A stretch of DNA of 64,000 bases from NCBI RefSeq assembly GCF_000342045.1, contig NZ_AONQ01000001.1:62001-126000 (forward strand), read 5' to 3'. Every line of letters starts with the position of its first letter. The first letter of the stretch is position 1. Origin of the DNA: Paramagnetospirillum caucaseum. GTDB lineage: Bacteria; Pseudomonadota; Alphaproteobacteria; Rhodospirillales; Magnetospirillaceae. Shown here in pieces: positions 45,533 to 54,207 of the stretch. The position numbers and the translations under genes are program-made. The notes beneath the pieces were generated by a model, which saw only the letters and a program-made list of their open reading frames with translations, was not told where the DNA came from and did no database searches.

Positions 45533-45880
45533 TTAGGTCAGGCCGATCAATGCCGCCAGTTTGGCCCGAACCTCGTCCAGAACGGAGCTCGGAACGGCTT
45601 GGCCCACCGGTAGGATTGGACGGGCCAGGGTGTCGATGCTCCGCACATGGCTGGTCAGGATTTCACCGCCCAGCTTCAGGCCGGTCGGCAGCACCACGCT
45701 GGTTCCAAAGGGACGGATCCTCGAGGTGATGGGGCAGACGATGGCAAAGCCGCTGGCCCGCCAGAACGCCAGCGGCGACACCACCAGGGCAGGCCGTCGG
45801 CCGCCTTGCTCCCGCCCGGTGCGGGGATCGAAATCGGTCCAGATCAGATCGCCGGCCTCGGGCTCGAAGGCCTCGCTCAT
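45533..45880 (-). CDS. mazF: MazF/PemK-type toxin
   Basis: 115 residues of the MazF/PemK family: AGDLIWTDFDPRTGREQGGR, RPALVVSPLAFW, CPITSRIRPFG. The family cleaves mRNA at short sequences. The gene starts with an ATGA overlap on the stop of mazE, the usual antitoxin-toxin order. An upstream ATG would lie inside mazE and is not used. Confidence 0.93.
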   Translation of the reverse strand: MSEAFEPEAGDLIWTDFDPRTGREQGGRRPALVVSPLAFWRASGFAIVCPITSRIRPFGTSVVLPTGLKLGGEILTSHVRSIDTLARPILPVGQAVPSSVLDEVRAKLAALIGLT

Positions 45881-46131
45881 TCCACCGCCTCGCGGCCGGC
45901 ATCCGGCCCCCAATCGAAGGCGTCGCGCATGTCCTCTTGCGTCATGCCGACCAGCAGATCGGCCAGCCGATAGCGCGGCCGCGCCACCGAGATCACCACT
46001 TGCGTCCCGGCGGCCTCGATCTCAACCCTGGCACCTTCGGTCAGGCCGACCTGACAGGCGATATCCTTGGGAATGCGAATACCCAGACTGTTGCCCCAGC
46101 GCGCCACTTGACCCAGCATCAATGCCTCCAT
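45877..46131 (-). CDS. mazE: MazE-type antitoxin (AbrB fold)
   Basis: 84 residues (or 80 from the second ATG). The N-terminal SpoVT/AbrB DNA-binding domain is clear: QVARWGNSLGIRIPKDIA and GARVEIEAAGTQVVI. The C-terminal part (LADLLVGMTQEDMRDAFDWG) is the flexible toxin-binding tail. It should repress the mazEF promoter. Confidence 0.93.
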   Translation of the reverse strand: MEALMLGQVARWGNSLGIRIPKDIACQVGLTEGARVEIEAAGTQVVISVARPRYRLADLLVGMTQEDMRDAFDWGPDAGREAVE

Positions 46132-46237
46132 GCCATGGAGATAGGATAATGTTTATCCGGAGGATATACAAGGGGACGGGGGTGGTAATGGGCTCTGCCC
46201 CCGCTTTCCCCTAACCGCGTCCAGGCATAGGAGAGTG

Positions 46238-46522
46238 ATGATGAACGACTGCGCCCGGCAGTGTCCCAAGAAAGTGCTGGTGGACAAGGGTGTCGGTCTC
46301 TGCCTTCAGGGGCGAGGCTATGAGGTACTCAATGCCGAAGAACTGAAAATCGACCCGGTGCATTGGTGCTTCAGGGTCATCCGCCCAAGTCACAGCGTCT
46401 TCGAGTTCTGGAACGGTACCATCCAAGAGCTTGCTGAAAAATGCGCTCCATCACGGCAGAAGTGGCTAGACGACGCCAAGGCCGCCAGGGCGGCTAGATC
46501 AGGTCAACGACCCGCCTCTTAG
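46238..46522 (+). CDS. Hypothetical protein
   Basis: 94 residues, MMNDCARQCPKKVLVDKG... The start follows a good AGGAG ribosome binding site. It is cytosolic, with three Cys in the N-terminal half and a helical C-terminus. Family not recognised. It lies in the accessory segment between mazEF and a lipoprotein gene. Confidence 0.65.
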   Translation: MMNDCARQCPKKVLVDKGVGLCLQGRGYEVLNAEELKIDPVHWCFRVIRPSHSVFEFWNGTIQELAEKCAPSRQKWLDDAKAARAARSGQRPAS

Positions 46523-46637
46523 CTCGGCGGCAGCAGAGGCGATCACTCAAAACCGGCCAGGCGAGTGGCGCACACTCTTGTCGCGAATGTGTCTCGATGC
46601 AATAGTGTCTTAATTGATATTAATGGAGGGGGGATAA

Positions 46638-47054
46638 ATGATGATTCGGCACATCGCGTGGCTTGTCGCTGCCGTTATGGTTTCTGGTTGTGCAACATAC
46701 TCCCCCGAAGAGATAGCAAGCCTCGATTACGGCCCATACCCAACAAACTACAAGGAAATTATTCAGTCCCGTCTGAACGGAACCCTGAAAGACCCCATGT
46801 CAGCTCAAATTGAGTATAGAGCAGGCCCAAAGCAAGTGTGGCAGAAGGGCAGCATCATTACGCAGAAAACTTATGGATGGGGCGTGTGCTTGTGGCTCAA
46901 TGCGAAGAACTCCTTTGGCGCTTACGTTGGCCGCAGACCGCTCTCTTTTATCATTCGCAATGGCGCCATAGTTGATGCGCACGGAGAAATGGAAACCAAT
47001 ATGTTCGACACAGGGCTTGCGAATGCCATGTGCAATCAGGTTGGAGCCACATAA
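46638..47054 (+). CDS. Small lipoprotein of lower GC content
   Basis: 138 residues with signal peptide and lipobox (IAWLVAAVMVSGCATYS). The mature part (LNGTLKDPMSAQIEYRAGP; TYGWGVCLWLNAKNSFGAY) recalls a family of small periplasmic lipoproteins of unknown role. Strong GGAGGGGGG ribosome binding site. Base composition is clearly less GC-rich than the core chromosome, suggesting horizontal transfer. Confidence 0.8.
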   Translation: MMIRHIAWLVAAVMVSGCATYSPEEIASLDYGPYPTNYKEIIQSRLNGTLKDPMSAQIEYRAGPKQVWQKGSIITQKTYGWGVCLWLNAKNSFGAYVGRRPLSFIIRNGAIVDAHGEMETNMFDTGLANAMCNQVGAT

Positions 47055-47353
47055 CCGAGGGCCTGTGTGCCTCTTGCCTATCAATTTGACCAAGGACCAC
47101 GCCATCATAGTGCGACAATGGCACCACCGCCATTCCCGCCCAGAGCGTCGTCAGAGACGATCCGACCGTCCGGCAGTACCGGATACCTGATAGATCAAAA
47201 ACCCAGCCAGACGAGTCGGAAGCGGGGAGATAGGAATCGCTCTTTGTGACCGTTCTTTGTGAATGCGACTTCCTGCTATCATGGCGGCAGCGTAGTGTAG
47301 CACGAATGTCATAGCCGTTAAGCGGTGCGGCCAATTTCAGAAGACCAAACACA
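47055..47353. other. Non-coding stretch before the BvgS-like kinase
   Basis: About 300 bases without a gene that I can support. Short open frames on both strands lack ribosome binding sites and recognisable content. The last 100 bases before 47354 should hold the kinase promoter. TTTGTGACCGTTCTTTGTGA (near 47232) contains the direct repeat TTTGTGA, a possible operator. Confidence 0.4.
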
Positions 47354-49723
47354 ATGATAATGCGACTGCTATTTTTAGTTGCTTATGTTTCGTTGCTGCT
47401 CTCTCCAGCTCACATGGTGATGGCGGCCACTATCGAGCTGACGCAGCAAGAGCGAGCTTGGCTGAACAAGAATCCCGAGATTCGTATCGGCATCGACAGG
47501 CAATGGATGCCTTATGTCTACGAACGAAGCCCCGGAACAATCACTGGCGTCGAAGCCGACCTCCTGGAACGGATCAATACCCTCACCGGTGCGAACATCA
47601 AATTGGTACTGGGCCAATGGAAGGATATGGTTGCGCAAGCCGAGCGAGGTGAGATTCACGGTGTCGCCGTATCGGTCGCCCATCCTGAGCGCGCCAAGTT
47701 CTTCCTGTTCAGTTCCAGCCCGTACAAGAGTTCCCGCTTTATCTATGTGCGAGGAGAGCGAGAATCGTCACTGAGATCCATGGCGGATCTGAACGGCAGG
47801 AAGGTTGGCTTGTTGGCCGGAAACCTGATGGACAAAAAGGTATTGTCCCGCTGGCCTGAAATCACCCTCGTTGAGAAGGTATCCAACCAAGACCTTGCGC
47901 TCGGCCTGCTGAACAAGGAAATCGACGGCGCTATTTTCACGCTCAGCCTGTCACTGATGATACGGGAAGAAATGATCCCCGACTTGAGGATCGGATTTTC
48001 TGTACCGGAGAGTGAAGCGGCGCTGGGCTACTCGATTAACAAAGAGTATCCAGAACTGTTGTCGATCATCAATAAGGGGCTGGAGGCCATCCCCCCCAAC
48101 GAGGTCCAGTCGATCCTTGACAAATGGAGCGCCAATACCGCCAAGGCAACGCCCCGGACGGAATTGAGCGATGCGGAAACGGCTTGGCTGAAAGCGCACC
48201 CGGTCATACGGACGCAGATTTTTAATTCCCCCCCTATCAACTACTGGGAAAACGGTCCGCATGGAATCGCCGTCGACACGGTTGAAGCCATTCTGGGAAA
48301 GCTGGGGGTTCGGCTCGAATATGAACATGGGCCAAGTTGGTCCGAGACGCTGGACGCTATGCGGACGCGCAATGGCGTTGATCTGTTGCTCAACGCCAAA
48401 TACACGCCAGAGCAAGAAGCGTTTCTTACATACAGCAACGACCACCTGACCCAGCCGCTGTTGATCTTTAGCCGCACCGATGAGAAAGGCATTCTTGGAC
48501 TGGATGACCTTGCTGGCAAGACGGTTGCTGTCGAGCAGGGCTATGGGCTGCGGGAAACATTGGCGAAGAACCATCCCCACATCAAGCAGGTGTTGTACGA
48601 GGATACCGTTTCGGCACTCGCCGCCGTCAGCAGCAAGCAGGCGGATGCCTATATCGGTGGGCTGATGGTTGCCCAGTACCATATTGCACAGCGCGGCTTC
48701 AGTAACATCAAGGTTGCCGCTGGGACGAATCTGGGCAGTCATACCCAGGCATTCGCTGCACGCAAGGACTGGCCGGAGCTCATCTCCATACTTAACAAAG
48801 GACTTGCGTCATTAAGTGTGGATGAGCGCAATGCCATACATCGTAAGTATGCTTCTGTCGAATTTGCGGAGCGGATCGACTACACGCTCCTGTGGAGAGT
48901 ACTTGTCGGAGCCTCACTCATCATCGCCGGAGTCTTCTATTGGAACCGACGCTTGGCTCATGAAATCACCCTGCGGAAAGCGGCTGAATGCAAGTACCAT
49001 GAGATAAACAAGCAGCTTGAGGGGGCTGCCCACAAACTGGCCCAATCCAACGCTGAGTTGGAGCAGTTCGCCTATGCCGCATCCCATGACATGCGCGAAC
49101 CCTTGCGCATGATCAGCTCCTATCTCGGCTTACTGGGCCGTCGATACGGCGCGTGCCTGGATCAGGATGGACACGAGTTTCTGGCCTTTGCCAAGGATGG
49201 CGCCACGCGCCTCGACCGGATGATCCTTGGTCTCCTCGACTACTCTCGTATCGGCCGCACGTCCCGGCCAAGGGAGCCCGTGCCTCTCACCGATGTTCTG
49301 GCCGAAGCCGTCACCAATCTGCAGGTCGCCATCGAGGCCGCCCAGGCCTGCGTGAACATTCCTACGCCCTTGCCACAGGTTCTGGGGCACAGGGAGGAGT
49401 TGGTACGGCTGTTCCAGAATCTGATCGCCAACGCCGTAAAATACTGCTCGCCCGAACGAACGTCCGCAGTAACCATCACCGCCGAGCGAGACGACACCCG
49501 CTGGCGCATATCGGTCGCCGACAACGGCATCGGGATTGCCCCCGAGAACCATGACCGTGTCTTCGGCATCTTCCAGCGCCTGCACGGTGTCGATGTCGAG
49601 GGGGCCGGCATCGGACTCGCGAGTTGCAAGAAGATCGTCCAGCACCACGACGGCAATATCTGGGTAGAGGGTGAACAGGGTAAGGGGTGCACTATCGTGC
49701 TCACCCTTCCAGCCACGGAGTAG
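47354..49723 (+). CDS. BvgS-like sensor kinase with two periplasmic binding domains
   Basis: 789 residues. Signal peptide (MIMRLLFLVAYVSLLLSPAH), two tandem SBP_bac_3 (Venus flytrap) domains (about 30-265 and 270-500, each starting with a xxWLxxxPxIR-type motif: AWLNKNPEIRIG and AWLKAHPVIRTQ), a membrane helix (about 512-532), coiled coil, HisKA (AASHDMREPLRMI) and HATPase (NLIANAVKYCSPER; DNGIGIAPEN; GAGIGLASCKKI). No receiver or HPt follows, unlike BvgS itself. There is no response regulator nearby. Lower GC suggests acquisition. Confidence 0.92.
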   Translation: MIMRLLFLVAYVSLLLSPAHMVMAATIELTQQERAWLNKNPEIRIGIDRQWMPYVYERSPGTITGVEADLLERINTLTGANIKLVLGQWKDMVAQAERGEIHGVAVSVAHPERAKFFLFSSSPYKSSRFIYVRGERESSLRSMADLNGRKVGLLAGNLMDKKVLSRWPEITLVEKVSNQDLALGLLNKEIDGAIFTLSLSLMIREEMIPDLRIGFSVPESEAALGYSINKEYPELLSIINKGLEAIPPNEVQSILDKWSANTAKATPRTELSDAETAWLKAHPVIRTQIFNSPPINYWENGPHGIAVDTVEAILGKLGVRLEYEHGPSWSETLDAMRTRNGVDLLLNAKYTPEQEAFLTYSNDHLTQPLLIFSRTDEKGILGLDDLAGKTVAVEQGYGLRETLAKNHPHIKQVLYEDTVSALAAVSSKQADAYIGGLMVAQYHIAQRGFSNIKVAAGTNLGSHTQAFAARKDWPELISILNKGLASLSVDERNAIHRKYASVEFAERIDYTLLWRVLVGASLIIAGVFYWNRRLAHEITLRKAAECKYHEINKQLEGAAHKLAQSNAELEQFAYAASHDMREPLRMISSYLGLLGRRYGACLDQDGHEFLAFAKDGATRLDRMILGLLDYSRIGRTSRPREPVPLTDVLAEAVTNLQVAIEAAQACVNIPTPLPQVLGHREELVRLFQNLIANAVKYCSPERTSAVTITAERDDTRWRISVADNGIGIAPENHDRVFGIFQRLHGVDVEGAGIGLASCKKIVQHHDGNIWVEGEQGKGCTIVLTLPATE

Positions 49724-49828
49724 AAGACACCCTAGCACGCATCCCGCAGAGATGCTGCAGCAGCCGGGGGCTGGCCGAGGAAAGCCTTGCCTGATCCCAC
49801 GCCTCCGTCCAGCCACACTCCCGGCACT

Positions 49829-49860
49829 TGGCGCAAGTGGTAGGATTCGAACCGACGACC
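49829..49860 (-). repeat. tRNA 3'-end fragment on the opposite strand
   Basis: On the minus strand the sequence contains a T-loop core (GGTTCGAATCC) followed by a 3' acceptor-like TTGCGCCA, and aligns with about two thirds of the last 32 bases of the nearby tRNA-Arg. The rest of a tRNA is missing and the T-stem has a mismatch. It is best read as a remnant left by an earlier integration event. Confidence 0.45.
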
Positions 49861-49957
49861 GAGGCCGCAGGGGGGCCTTGCTCGCTTCAGCGTTTCCCCC
49901 CTTCCCACCATCGTGCACCTGCGCTATAACCCTCGCCTCTCGTTCACCGAGATCCGC

Positions 49958-50034
<77 letters not shown>

Positions 50035-50168
50035 TTTTCCTTCATATTTTTCAATGACTTAGCAGAATTACCCCAACGCCTAAAAATGGCGTTGATTCTG
50101 CATGAATTTATCCAATTGGCGAAGTTATTGTAATTGCACAATAATTTACAGCATAGAAATCAGCATCA

Positions 50169-50201
50169 ATACACAAATCTATACACAAAAAAGTAGTGTA
50201 T
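50169..50201. promoter_or_regulatory. Repeats upstream of the integrase gene
   Basis: ATACACAAA occurs at 50169-50177 and 50181-50189, and the inverted half GTGTAT at 50196-50201. They lie in an AT-rich spacer between the tRNA and the integrase start. They may be integrase arm-type sites or an operator; this is inferred from position. Confidence 0.4.
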
Positions 50202-50265
50202 TTGTCTTTACTTATTAATATTATGAGGTATATTTAATTATAACATCAATAACATGGAGGAATAG

Positions 50266-51645
50266 ATGGATGCATCAGGGTATATTAAAGTGATTGACGG
50301 CGTATATATCTACAGCCGCGAAAATGCGGTGACGGGGATTTGGCATTATTATTTTAAGATTGGCAAAAGGGTATTTCGCAAATCAACAGCTACGACCGAT
50401 ATCAATAAAGCGAAGATAGTCGCTATCCACCAATTTCAGGAGGCGACAATCAATATCGACAAGGTGCCTGCCATTGCAGCGGCACCAGCACCAGCCAAAA
50501 CTGTATCGTTCAAGATGGTGGCGAATCGCTGGTTGAACACGCGTCGGGAAGAGAACGATTTTGAACGGAATAACAAGGTGGTGACCAGTTATCTCATTCC
50601 GTTCTTTGACGGGGTGCTGAAGATGAAGGACATCAGCACCATCACCCAATCTCAAATCAACGACTATATCTTATGGCGGCGGTATTATCGGGTGACGGGT
50701 GACGGATCGAAGCAAACCATGAATATCTATCAGCGGGGCGGAAGGCAGGTCAAAGCTGAGGTGGTTCAATATGGGGCTCTGGCAGACTCCACATTGAATC
50801 GGGAGAATATCACCCTAAACCACATCATCAAATTTGCAATGAGCGAAGGGGTGGTCAATCCATCAGCCCTCATCAATGTTCCCAGGTTCAAAGTGGAAGA
50901 CGATAATCGCCCTCACTTCACTGAACAGCAGGCTGATAAATTATGCCATTTGGCGAGAGACCGAACCAAGGTGAAGAACACCAGGAACCAGCGTGAGCGT
51001 CGGATGGTATATAATTTCGCAATCCTTCTTCGCTATACGGGAATGCGTCCTGGTGAATTGCTATCCGTCAGATGGGGTGATGTTGATGATAAAGCACGAA
51101 TCATTAACTTGCCTGGGACAAAGGGGGCAAACAAAACGGGGAAGCGGAAGGTTCCTCTGCTGTTCAAGGAAGCCATCGACCAAATTCACCAAATGCGGCA
51201 AGACCGCCGAGATGAACTCGATGGGAATGAACCAAAATCTGGGGAGCATCTATTCCTTAAAACGGATGGAACACGAATCGAATCCCTCAAAACAGCGTTT
51301 AGCAATTTAGTTGAAGCCTGTGACTTCGAACCATCGAAAAAGGGCGATTTTCTTTCTCCATATTCGTTCCGCCATACCTTCATCACCCAAATGTGCCGTT
51401 CAAGGGCACCAATAGCCCTCACGGCGAAGGCACTCGGAACAAGCGTGGAGATGATACAAAAATACTACGACCACAATATCACCGATGATATTTTGATGTG
51501 GATGGACACCGCCAAGGCAGAGGCACCCGCCCCAGTTCAAGCCCCAGCGCCAAAATCCAGTGGAATGCTCAATCTGGAATTTGGCACCGGCGGAGCGTAT
51601 ATCGAATTTGGGAACGATGGCGTCGGTGTGATCCGTCGAGACTGA
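50266..51645 (+). CDS. Tyrosine integrase of the island
   Basis: 459 residues with an arm-binding N-terminus, SAM-like core-binding domain (about 80-200) and catalytic domain. Active-site residues visible: Arg261 in YTGMRPGELLSVRW, Arg369 and His370 in YSFRHTF (the usual first His is Tyr), and the nucleophile Tyr400 or 401 in QKYYDH. The start has GGAGG five bases upstream. The gene is directly downstream of tRNA-Arg and has much lower GC than the core, as is usual for integrases of mobile islands. An Ala/Pro-rich linker and about 25 extra residues are at the C-terminus. Confidence 0.95.
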   Translation: MDASGYIKVIDGVYIYSRENAVTGIWHYYFKIGKRVFRKSTATTDINKAKIVAIHQFQEATINIDKVPAIAAAPAPAKTVSFKMVANRWLNTRREENDFERNNKVVTSYLIPFFDGVLKMKDISTITQSQINDYILWRRYYRVTGDGSKQTMNIYQRGGRQVKAEVVQYGALADSTLNRENITLNHIIKFAMSEGVVNPSALINVPRFKVEDDNRPHFTEQQADKLCHLARDRTKVKNTRNQRERRMVYNFAILLRYTGMRPGELLSVRWGDVDDKARIINLPGTKGANKTGKRKVPLLFKEAIDQIHQMRQDRRDELDGNEPKSGEHLFLKTDGTRIESLKTAFSNLVEACDFEPSKKGDFLSPYSFRHTFITQMCRSRAPIALTAKALGTSVEMIQKYYDHNITDDILMWMDTAKAEAPAPVQAPAPKSSGMLNLEFGTGGAYIEFGNDGVGVIRRD

Positions 51646-51656
51646 TGGCTGATGAT

Positions 51657-51681
51657 GGAAAGTTGAGATTCCCAACTTTCC
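51657..51681. repeat. Palindrome family C, copy 1
   Basis: GGAAAGTTG and CAACTTTCC arms (9 bp) around AGATTCC. It lies 11 bases after the integrase stop. Related copies at 51883-51905 and 61313-61329. Confidence 0.6.
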
Positions 51682-51813
51682 ATGTCAGGTGGCTGGGATC
51701 ACCCCAGATGGGAATGACGGAAATATCGTCTGTGCAGATGGGCAGTGATGGGCTGCTGGTCCTGGGGTGAAAATTCTCAGGAAATTTGCTGGTCGGTCAT
51801 ATTTCAGAAGATC

Positions 51814-51862
51814 AAAATCCCTAACGAAACTCCTCTAGATAGTAGTTTCGTCTGGGATTTTT
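51814..51862. repeat. Palindrome family A, copy 1
   Basis: Arms AAAATCCCTAACGAAACT and AGTTTCGTCTGGGATTTT match at 16 of 18 positions. The 12-base centre is CCTCTAGATAGT. Other copies are at 54208, 54384, 59964 and 61841. Confidence 0.9.
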
Positions 51863-51882
51863 CGTGGCTGACCGGAAGGCTT

Positions 51883-51905
51883 GAAAGTTGGGAGTCTCAA
51901 CTTTT
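51883..51905. repeat. Palindrome family C, copy 2
   Basis: GAAAGTTG and CAACTTTT arms around GGAGTCT. The sequence GACCGG just upstream and GAGTCTCAACTTTT are shared with the copy at 61313. Confidence 0.6.
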
Positions 51906-52034
51906 TGCGGGGCTGGGATCAATTCGATCTCACTACTGGCATCGAACATCCGACGGGCTATCCCTGTCGCCTCTGCCGCTGTTGCCCAGAACACCAATGG
52001 GCGCCCTTTTTCACGAACGACTAAAAAATTATTT

Positions 52035-52541
52035 TCAAAAAATCATATCAAATTTTTCAAATCCATCCATTTGTGACATCAACCGCTTATCATCTTCCTT
52101 TATTTTATCAAGCTCATCACTTGTTATTTCTGCCCACTTTGCAAAAGCCTGATATTTCATCTCCTGCAACAGTTCTCTATACTCAATCTCACTATGAAGA
52201 ATTCTTGCCGGAGGCTCAAATCCCGCCGCCCGAAAAACATGTGACCAGCGCTGATAAATATCATCATCTGAGTAATTATCATTTACTGGTGTATAGTAAT
52301 AATCTGGGTCATGATCATTTAATCTGTCAGAATATTCACGGATAATATCGTTAAGTTCCATCATTGATATATTATACTCGCGGCAGATTTCACTTTTTAC
52401 AATCCTATTGCGAACAACATAACGGTCTATATCTTCTTTTAATAAGTCATCAGCATCACATGGTGCGCAAATCTTGTATCTAAGCACTTCATATCGGCAA
52501 AATACCTCAAACCATCGCTGTGTTCCTGTTAAAGAAGCCAT
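52035..52541 (-). CDS. Hypothetical acidic protein
   Basis: 168 residues, acidic and rich in Asp, Tyr and Ile, no signal or membrane segments. It contains an HTH-like stretch (NRIVKSEICREYNISMMELN). The ATG is preceded by GGGGGCTGGA. Codon use is AT-rich, like the integrase, so it belongs to the island. Family not recognised. It overlaps the next gene on the same strand by 13 bases. Confidence 0.6.
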   Translation of the reverse strand: MASLTGTQRWFEVFCRYEVLRYKICAPCDADDLLKEDIDRYVVRNRIVKSEICREYNISMMELNDIIREYSDRLNDHDPDYYYTPVNDNYSDDDIYQRWSHVFRAAGFEPPARILHSEIEYRELLQEMKYQAFAKWAEITSDELDKIKEDDKRLMSQMDGFEKFDMIF

Positions 52542-52993
52542 TCCAGCCCCCGTGAATTGCTGCTTGATGACGCCTTTAGCATGGCGAGGTTAGCGGGTTG
52601 TTCTTTCGGTGCCGACCAGTCCGATGTCTCGGCAACCCTGGCAATAAAAATGAAGGAGTTGCAGAAAAAGATTTTCTGACATTTCCTAGATGGGCAGCCT
52701 AACCGCCACTGATTGACGCTAAGATACCCAAATTTCCGCCCAGCCGGAAGGCGGAATGGTGCGATTTTGTCATCGCCATCAATGAAGCCCTGTGCTCGGA
52801 ATTTCAGTTTCGGGGCATCGGCATCGAACTTGCGAGTGTTCCGGCGACTACGGTCACGCATCGACAAATTGGAATAGAAACGCATTGATAAACCAAATTT
52901 TTCGTCAAATGGCTTTGATTTTTTAGTGACCCAACTTGGAATATAGCCATCGATCATGAGCCAATTTGAGGGATTGGCTACCGAAAATTCCAC
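52529..52993 (-). CDS. Hypothetical protein, doubtful
   Basis: 154 residues from a GTG. The first 110 residues (NWLMIDGYIPSWVTKKSKPF; KLKFRAQGFIDGDDKIAPFR) look protein-like. The last 45, rich in Ser, Cys and Phe, look like read-through of a changed frame, so the gene may be broken near its 3' end. It lies just downstream of the small recombinase. No family recognised. Confidence 0.35.
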   Translation of the reverse strand: MEFSVANPSNWLMIDGYIPSWVTKKSKPFDEKFGLSMRFYSNLSMRDRSRRNTRKFDADAPKLKFRAQGFIDGDDKIAPFRLPAGRKFGYLSVNQWRLGCPSRKCQKIFFCNSFIFIARVAETSDWSAPKEQPANLAMLKASSSSNSRGLEWLL

Positions 52994-53005
52994 ATGGCTA
53001 ACCCA

Positions 53006-53578
53006 TCACCCCATCAAATTGACCGCCTTTTTCAGCATGGCATCGTTGACGTCGATATAGCGCTGGGTGGTTGCCAAGGACGAATGCCCAGCCAAGTGCT
53101 GCAATACCCTTGCCCCAACGCCCTTCTCGGCAAGTGTCGTTATGAAGGAGCGTCGACCGGAATGGCTGGATGCCCCATCGATCCCCGCATCGGCATAAAT
53201 CTTCCTGAATAGCTGGACCAACGTGTTTGCCGAGAATGGCTTGTTGGATTTCTGGCTGGCAATCAGGGGGCGGGAAGATTCCCGGGAATCTTGGAGGGCA
53301 ATGAATCGAGCCACCTCCTTCTGAAGCTTGTCGCCAACCATGATGGTGCGACCCTTCTTGCCCTTGGTCATGGACTGGGCGAGGTAGATTTCAGATTTGG
53401 GCTTGCCGGTGGAATCCATCACATCACCGATGGTGAGGCTGGCAATTTCGCAAGCCCGCAATCCAGCAAGCAGGCTGAACTGGAATGCCATGCGATTCCT
53501 GTCTGCATGACGATCTTGGGCGATGATGGACAGAACCCGCTTGGTCTCGTCTTGGGATAGAACCTTCGCCTGTTTCAT
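53006..53578 (-). CDS. Tyrosine recombinase, catalytic domain only
   Basis: 190 residues, about the size of a single catalytic domain; phage integrases have 300-450. The active site is present: LLAGLRACEIASLTIGD (Arg), SSHSGRRSFITTLA (HxxR with Arg and then S in place of the second His), GHSSLATTQRYID (His and Tyr). The ATG at 53578 has GAGG upstream; a GTG at 53593 is in frame. A family B palindrome lies inside and adds QDSRESS (residues 96-102). Such short recombinases invert or resolve DNA (FimB/FimE type) or are the minimal recombinases of mobile elements. Confidence 0.9.
   Translation of the reverse strand: MKQAKVLSQDETKRVLSIIAQDRHADRNRMAFQFSLLAGLRACEIASLTIGDVMDSTGKPKSEIYLAQSMTKGKKGRTIMVGDKLQKEVARFIALQDSRESSRPLIASQKSNKPFSANTLVQLFRKIYADAGIDGASSHSGRRSFITTLAEKGVGARVLQHLAGHSSLATTQRYIDVNDAMLKKAVNLMG
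53275..53292. repeat. Palindrome family B, copy 1 (in recombinase gene)
   Basis: Perfect 18-base palindrome AAGATTCCCGGGAATCTT inside the small recombinase gene, read in frame as QDSRES. Confidence 0.85.
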
Positions 53579-53684
53579 AACCGAAAACCTCACATAATCT
53601 CGTTATGCGAGTATTTTAACTCATTATGGAAAGCAGTCCAGTCGAACCCGACCAAGAAACCCAGCATTTCTGCGGGTTACGGGG

Positions 53685-53718
53685 ATAATCTCATAGAATG
53701 TGCATTCTGTGAGGTTAT
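53685..53718. repeat. 34-base near-perfect palindrome upstream of the small recombinase
   Basis: Arms ATAATCTCATAGAATG and CATTCTGTGAGGTTAT match at 14 of 16 positions around TG. It lies 107 bases upstream of the recombinase start. A second, shorter inverted repeat (CATAATCTCGTTATG) sits at about 53594-53608 just before that gene and shares ATAATCTC. Possible recombination or operator site. Confidence 0.7.
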
Positions 53719-53805
53719 GGTAATTGGTGGTTGATGCCATGCCCATCTGGCAATTATTCCAGGGTTGGGTACTGCCAGTAAAATTAGTGGCATACTATTT
53801 TCGCC

Positions 53806-54163
53806 ATGCCTGACCACATCGCTCCACCATCGACCACCACGGTCCAGATCACCGTCCTGAACCTTGCCCCGATGCTTGGAAGGGGAAACCTTCTGGCATT
53901 GGCTGACGTCGAGGTGCTGCTCGATGGCGTCTCCATCATCCTTCATGGTGTCCAGGTGTGTGCCACGGCGGAACGCACCGAGGTCCGATTGCCGAAGTAT
54001 CGGGGGATCTGATGGGAATTGGGTGGCGGCGATAACCTTGCCGGACGAGGTGAAGGGTCCAATGGGTGATGCCGTCATAGCCGCTGGCATTGAAGCTGGG
54101 GTGTTGCGGGAGAAGGTGGCTGGGTCTGTTCTTGGTTCGGAAACTTCCAGAGAAACTTGCTGA
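53806..54163 (+). pseudogene. Small conserved-type protein gene with a one-base frameshift
   Basis: The first frame (53806-54012) encodes a 68-residue protein with LLALADVEVLLDGVSIILHG and RTEVRLPKYRG, then stops. The next frame continues without gap as DGNWVAAITLPDEVKGPMGD and AVIAAGIEAGVLREKVA to 54163. Removing one G from the run of five at 54002-54006 joins the two to one protein of about 118 residues reading ...LPKYRGSDGNWVAAITLP. The fused sequence resembles small proteins of plasmids and islands in alphaproteobacteria. Inactivation, slippage or a sequencing error could explain it. Confidence 0.65.
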
Positions 54164-54207
54164 TTCATGCCATTTGGGGTCACTGGTCATGTGATTTCTG
54201 GGCGATC

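Larger units (their letters stand above)
51646..52034. other. Gene-free stretch packed with palindromes
   Basis: About 390 bases with no supported gene. It carries, in order, a family C palindrome (51657-51681), the 48-base family A palindrome (51814-51862) and a second family C palindrome (51883-51905). Open frames running through it lack start signals. Confidence 0.6.

Noticed and set aside
45478-45535. Tiny frame MAGHGD with a good ribosome binding site
   Set aside because: Only six codons before a stop; probably a scar of the IS insertion.
51745-52152. 135-residue frame containing KIPNETPLDSSFV
   Set aside because: The peptide comes from family A palindrome in non-coding DNA; the frame has no start signal and overlaps a better minus-strand gene.
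53677-54183. 168-residue minus-strand frame
   Set aside because: It lies opposite the frameshifted gene, has no family and no ribosome binding site, and crosses the palindrome at 53685.
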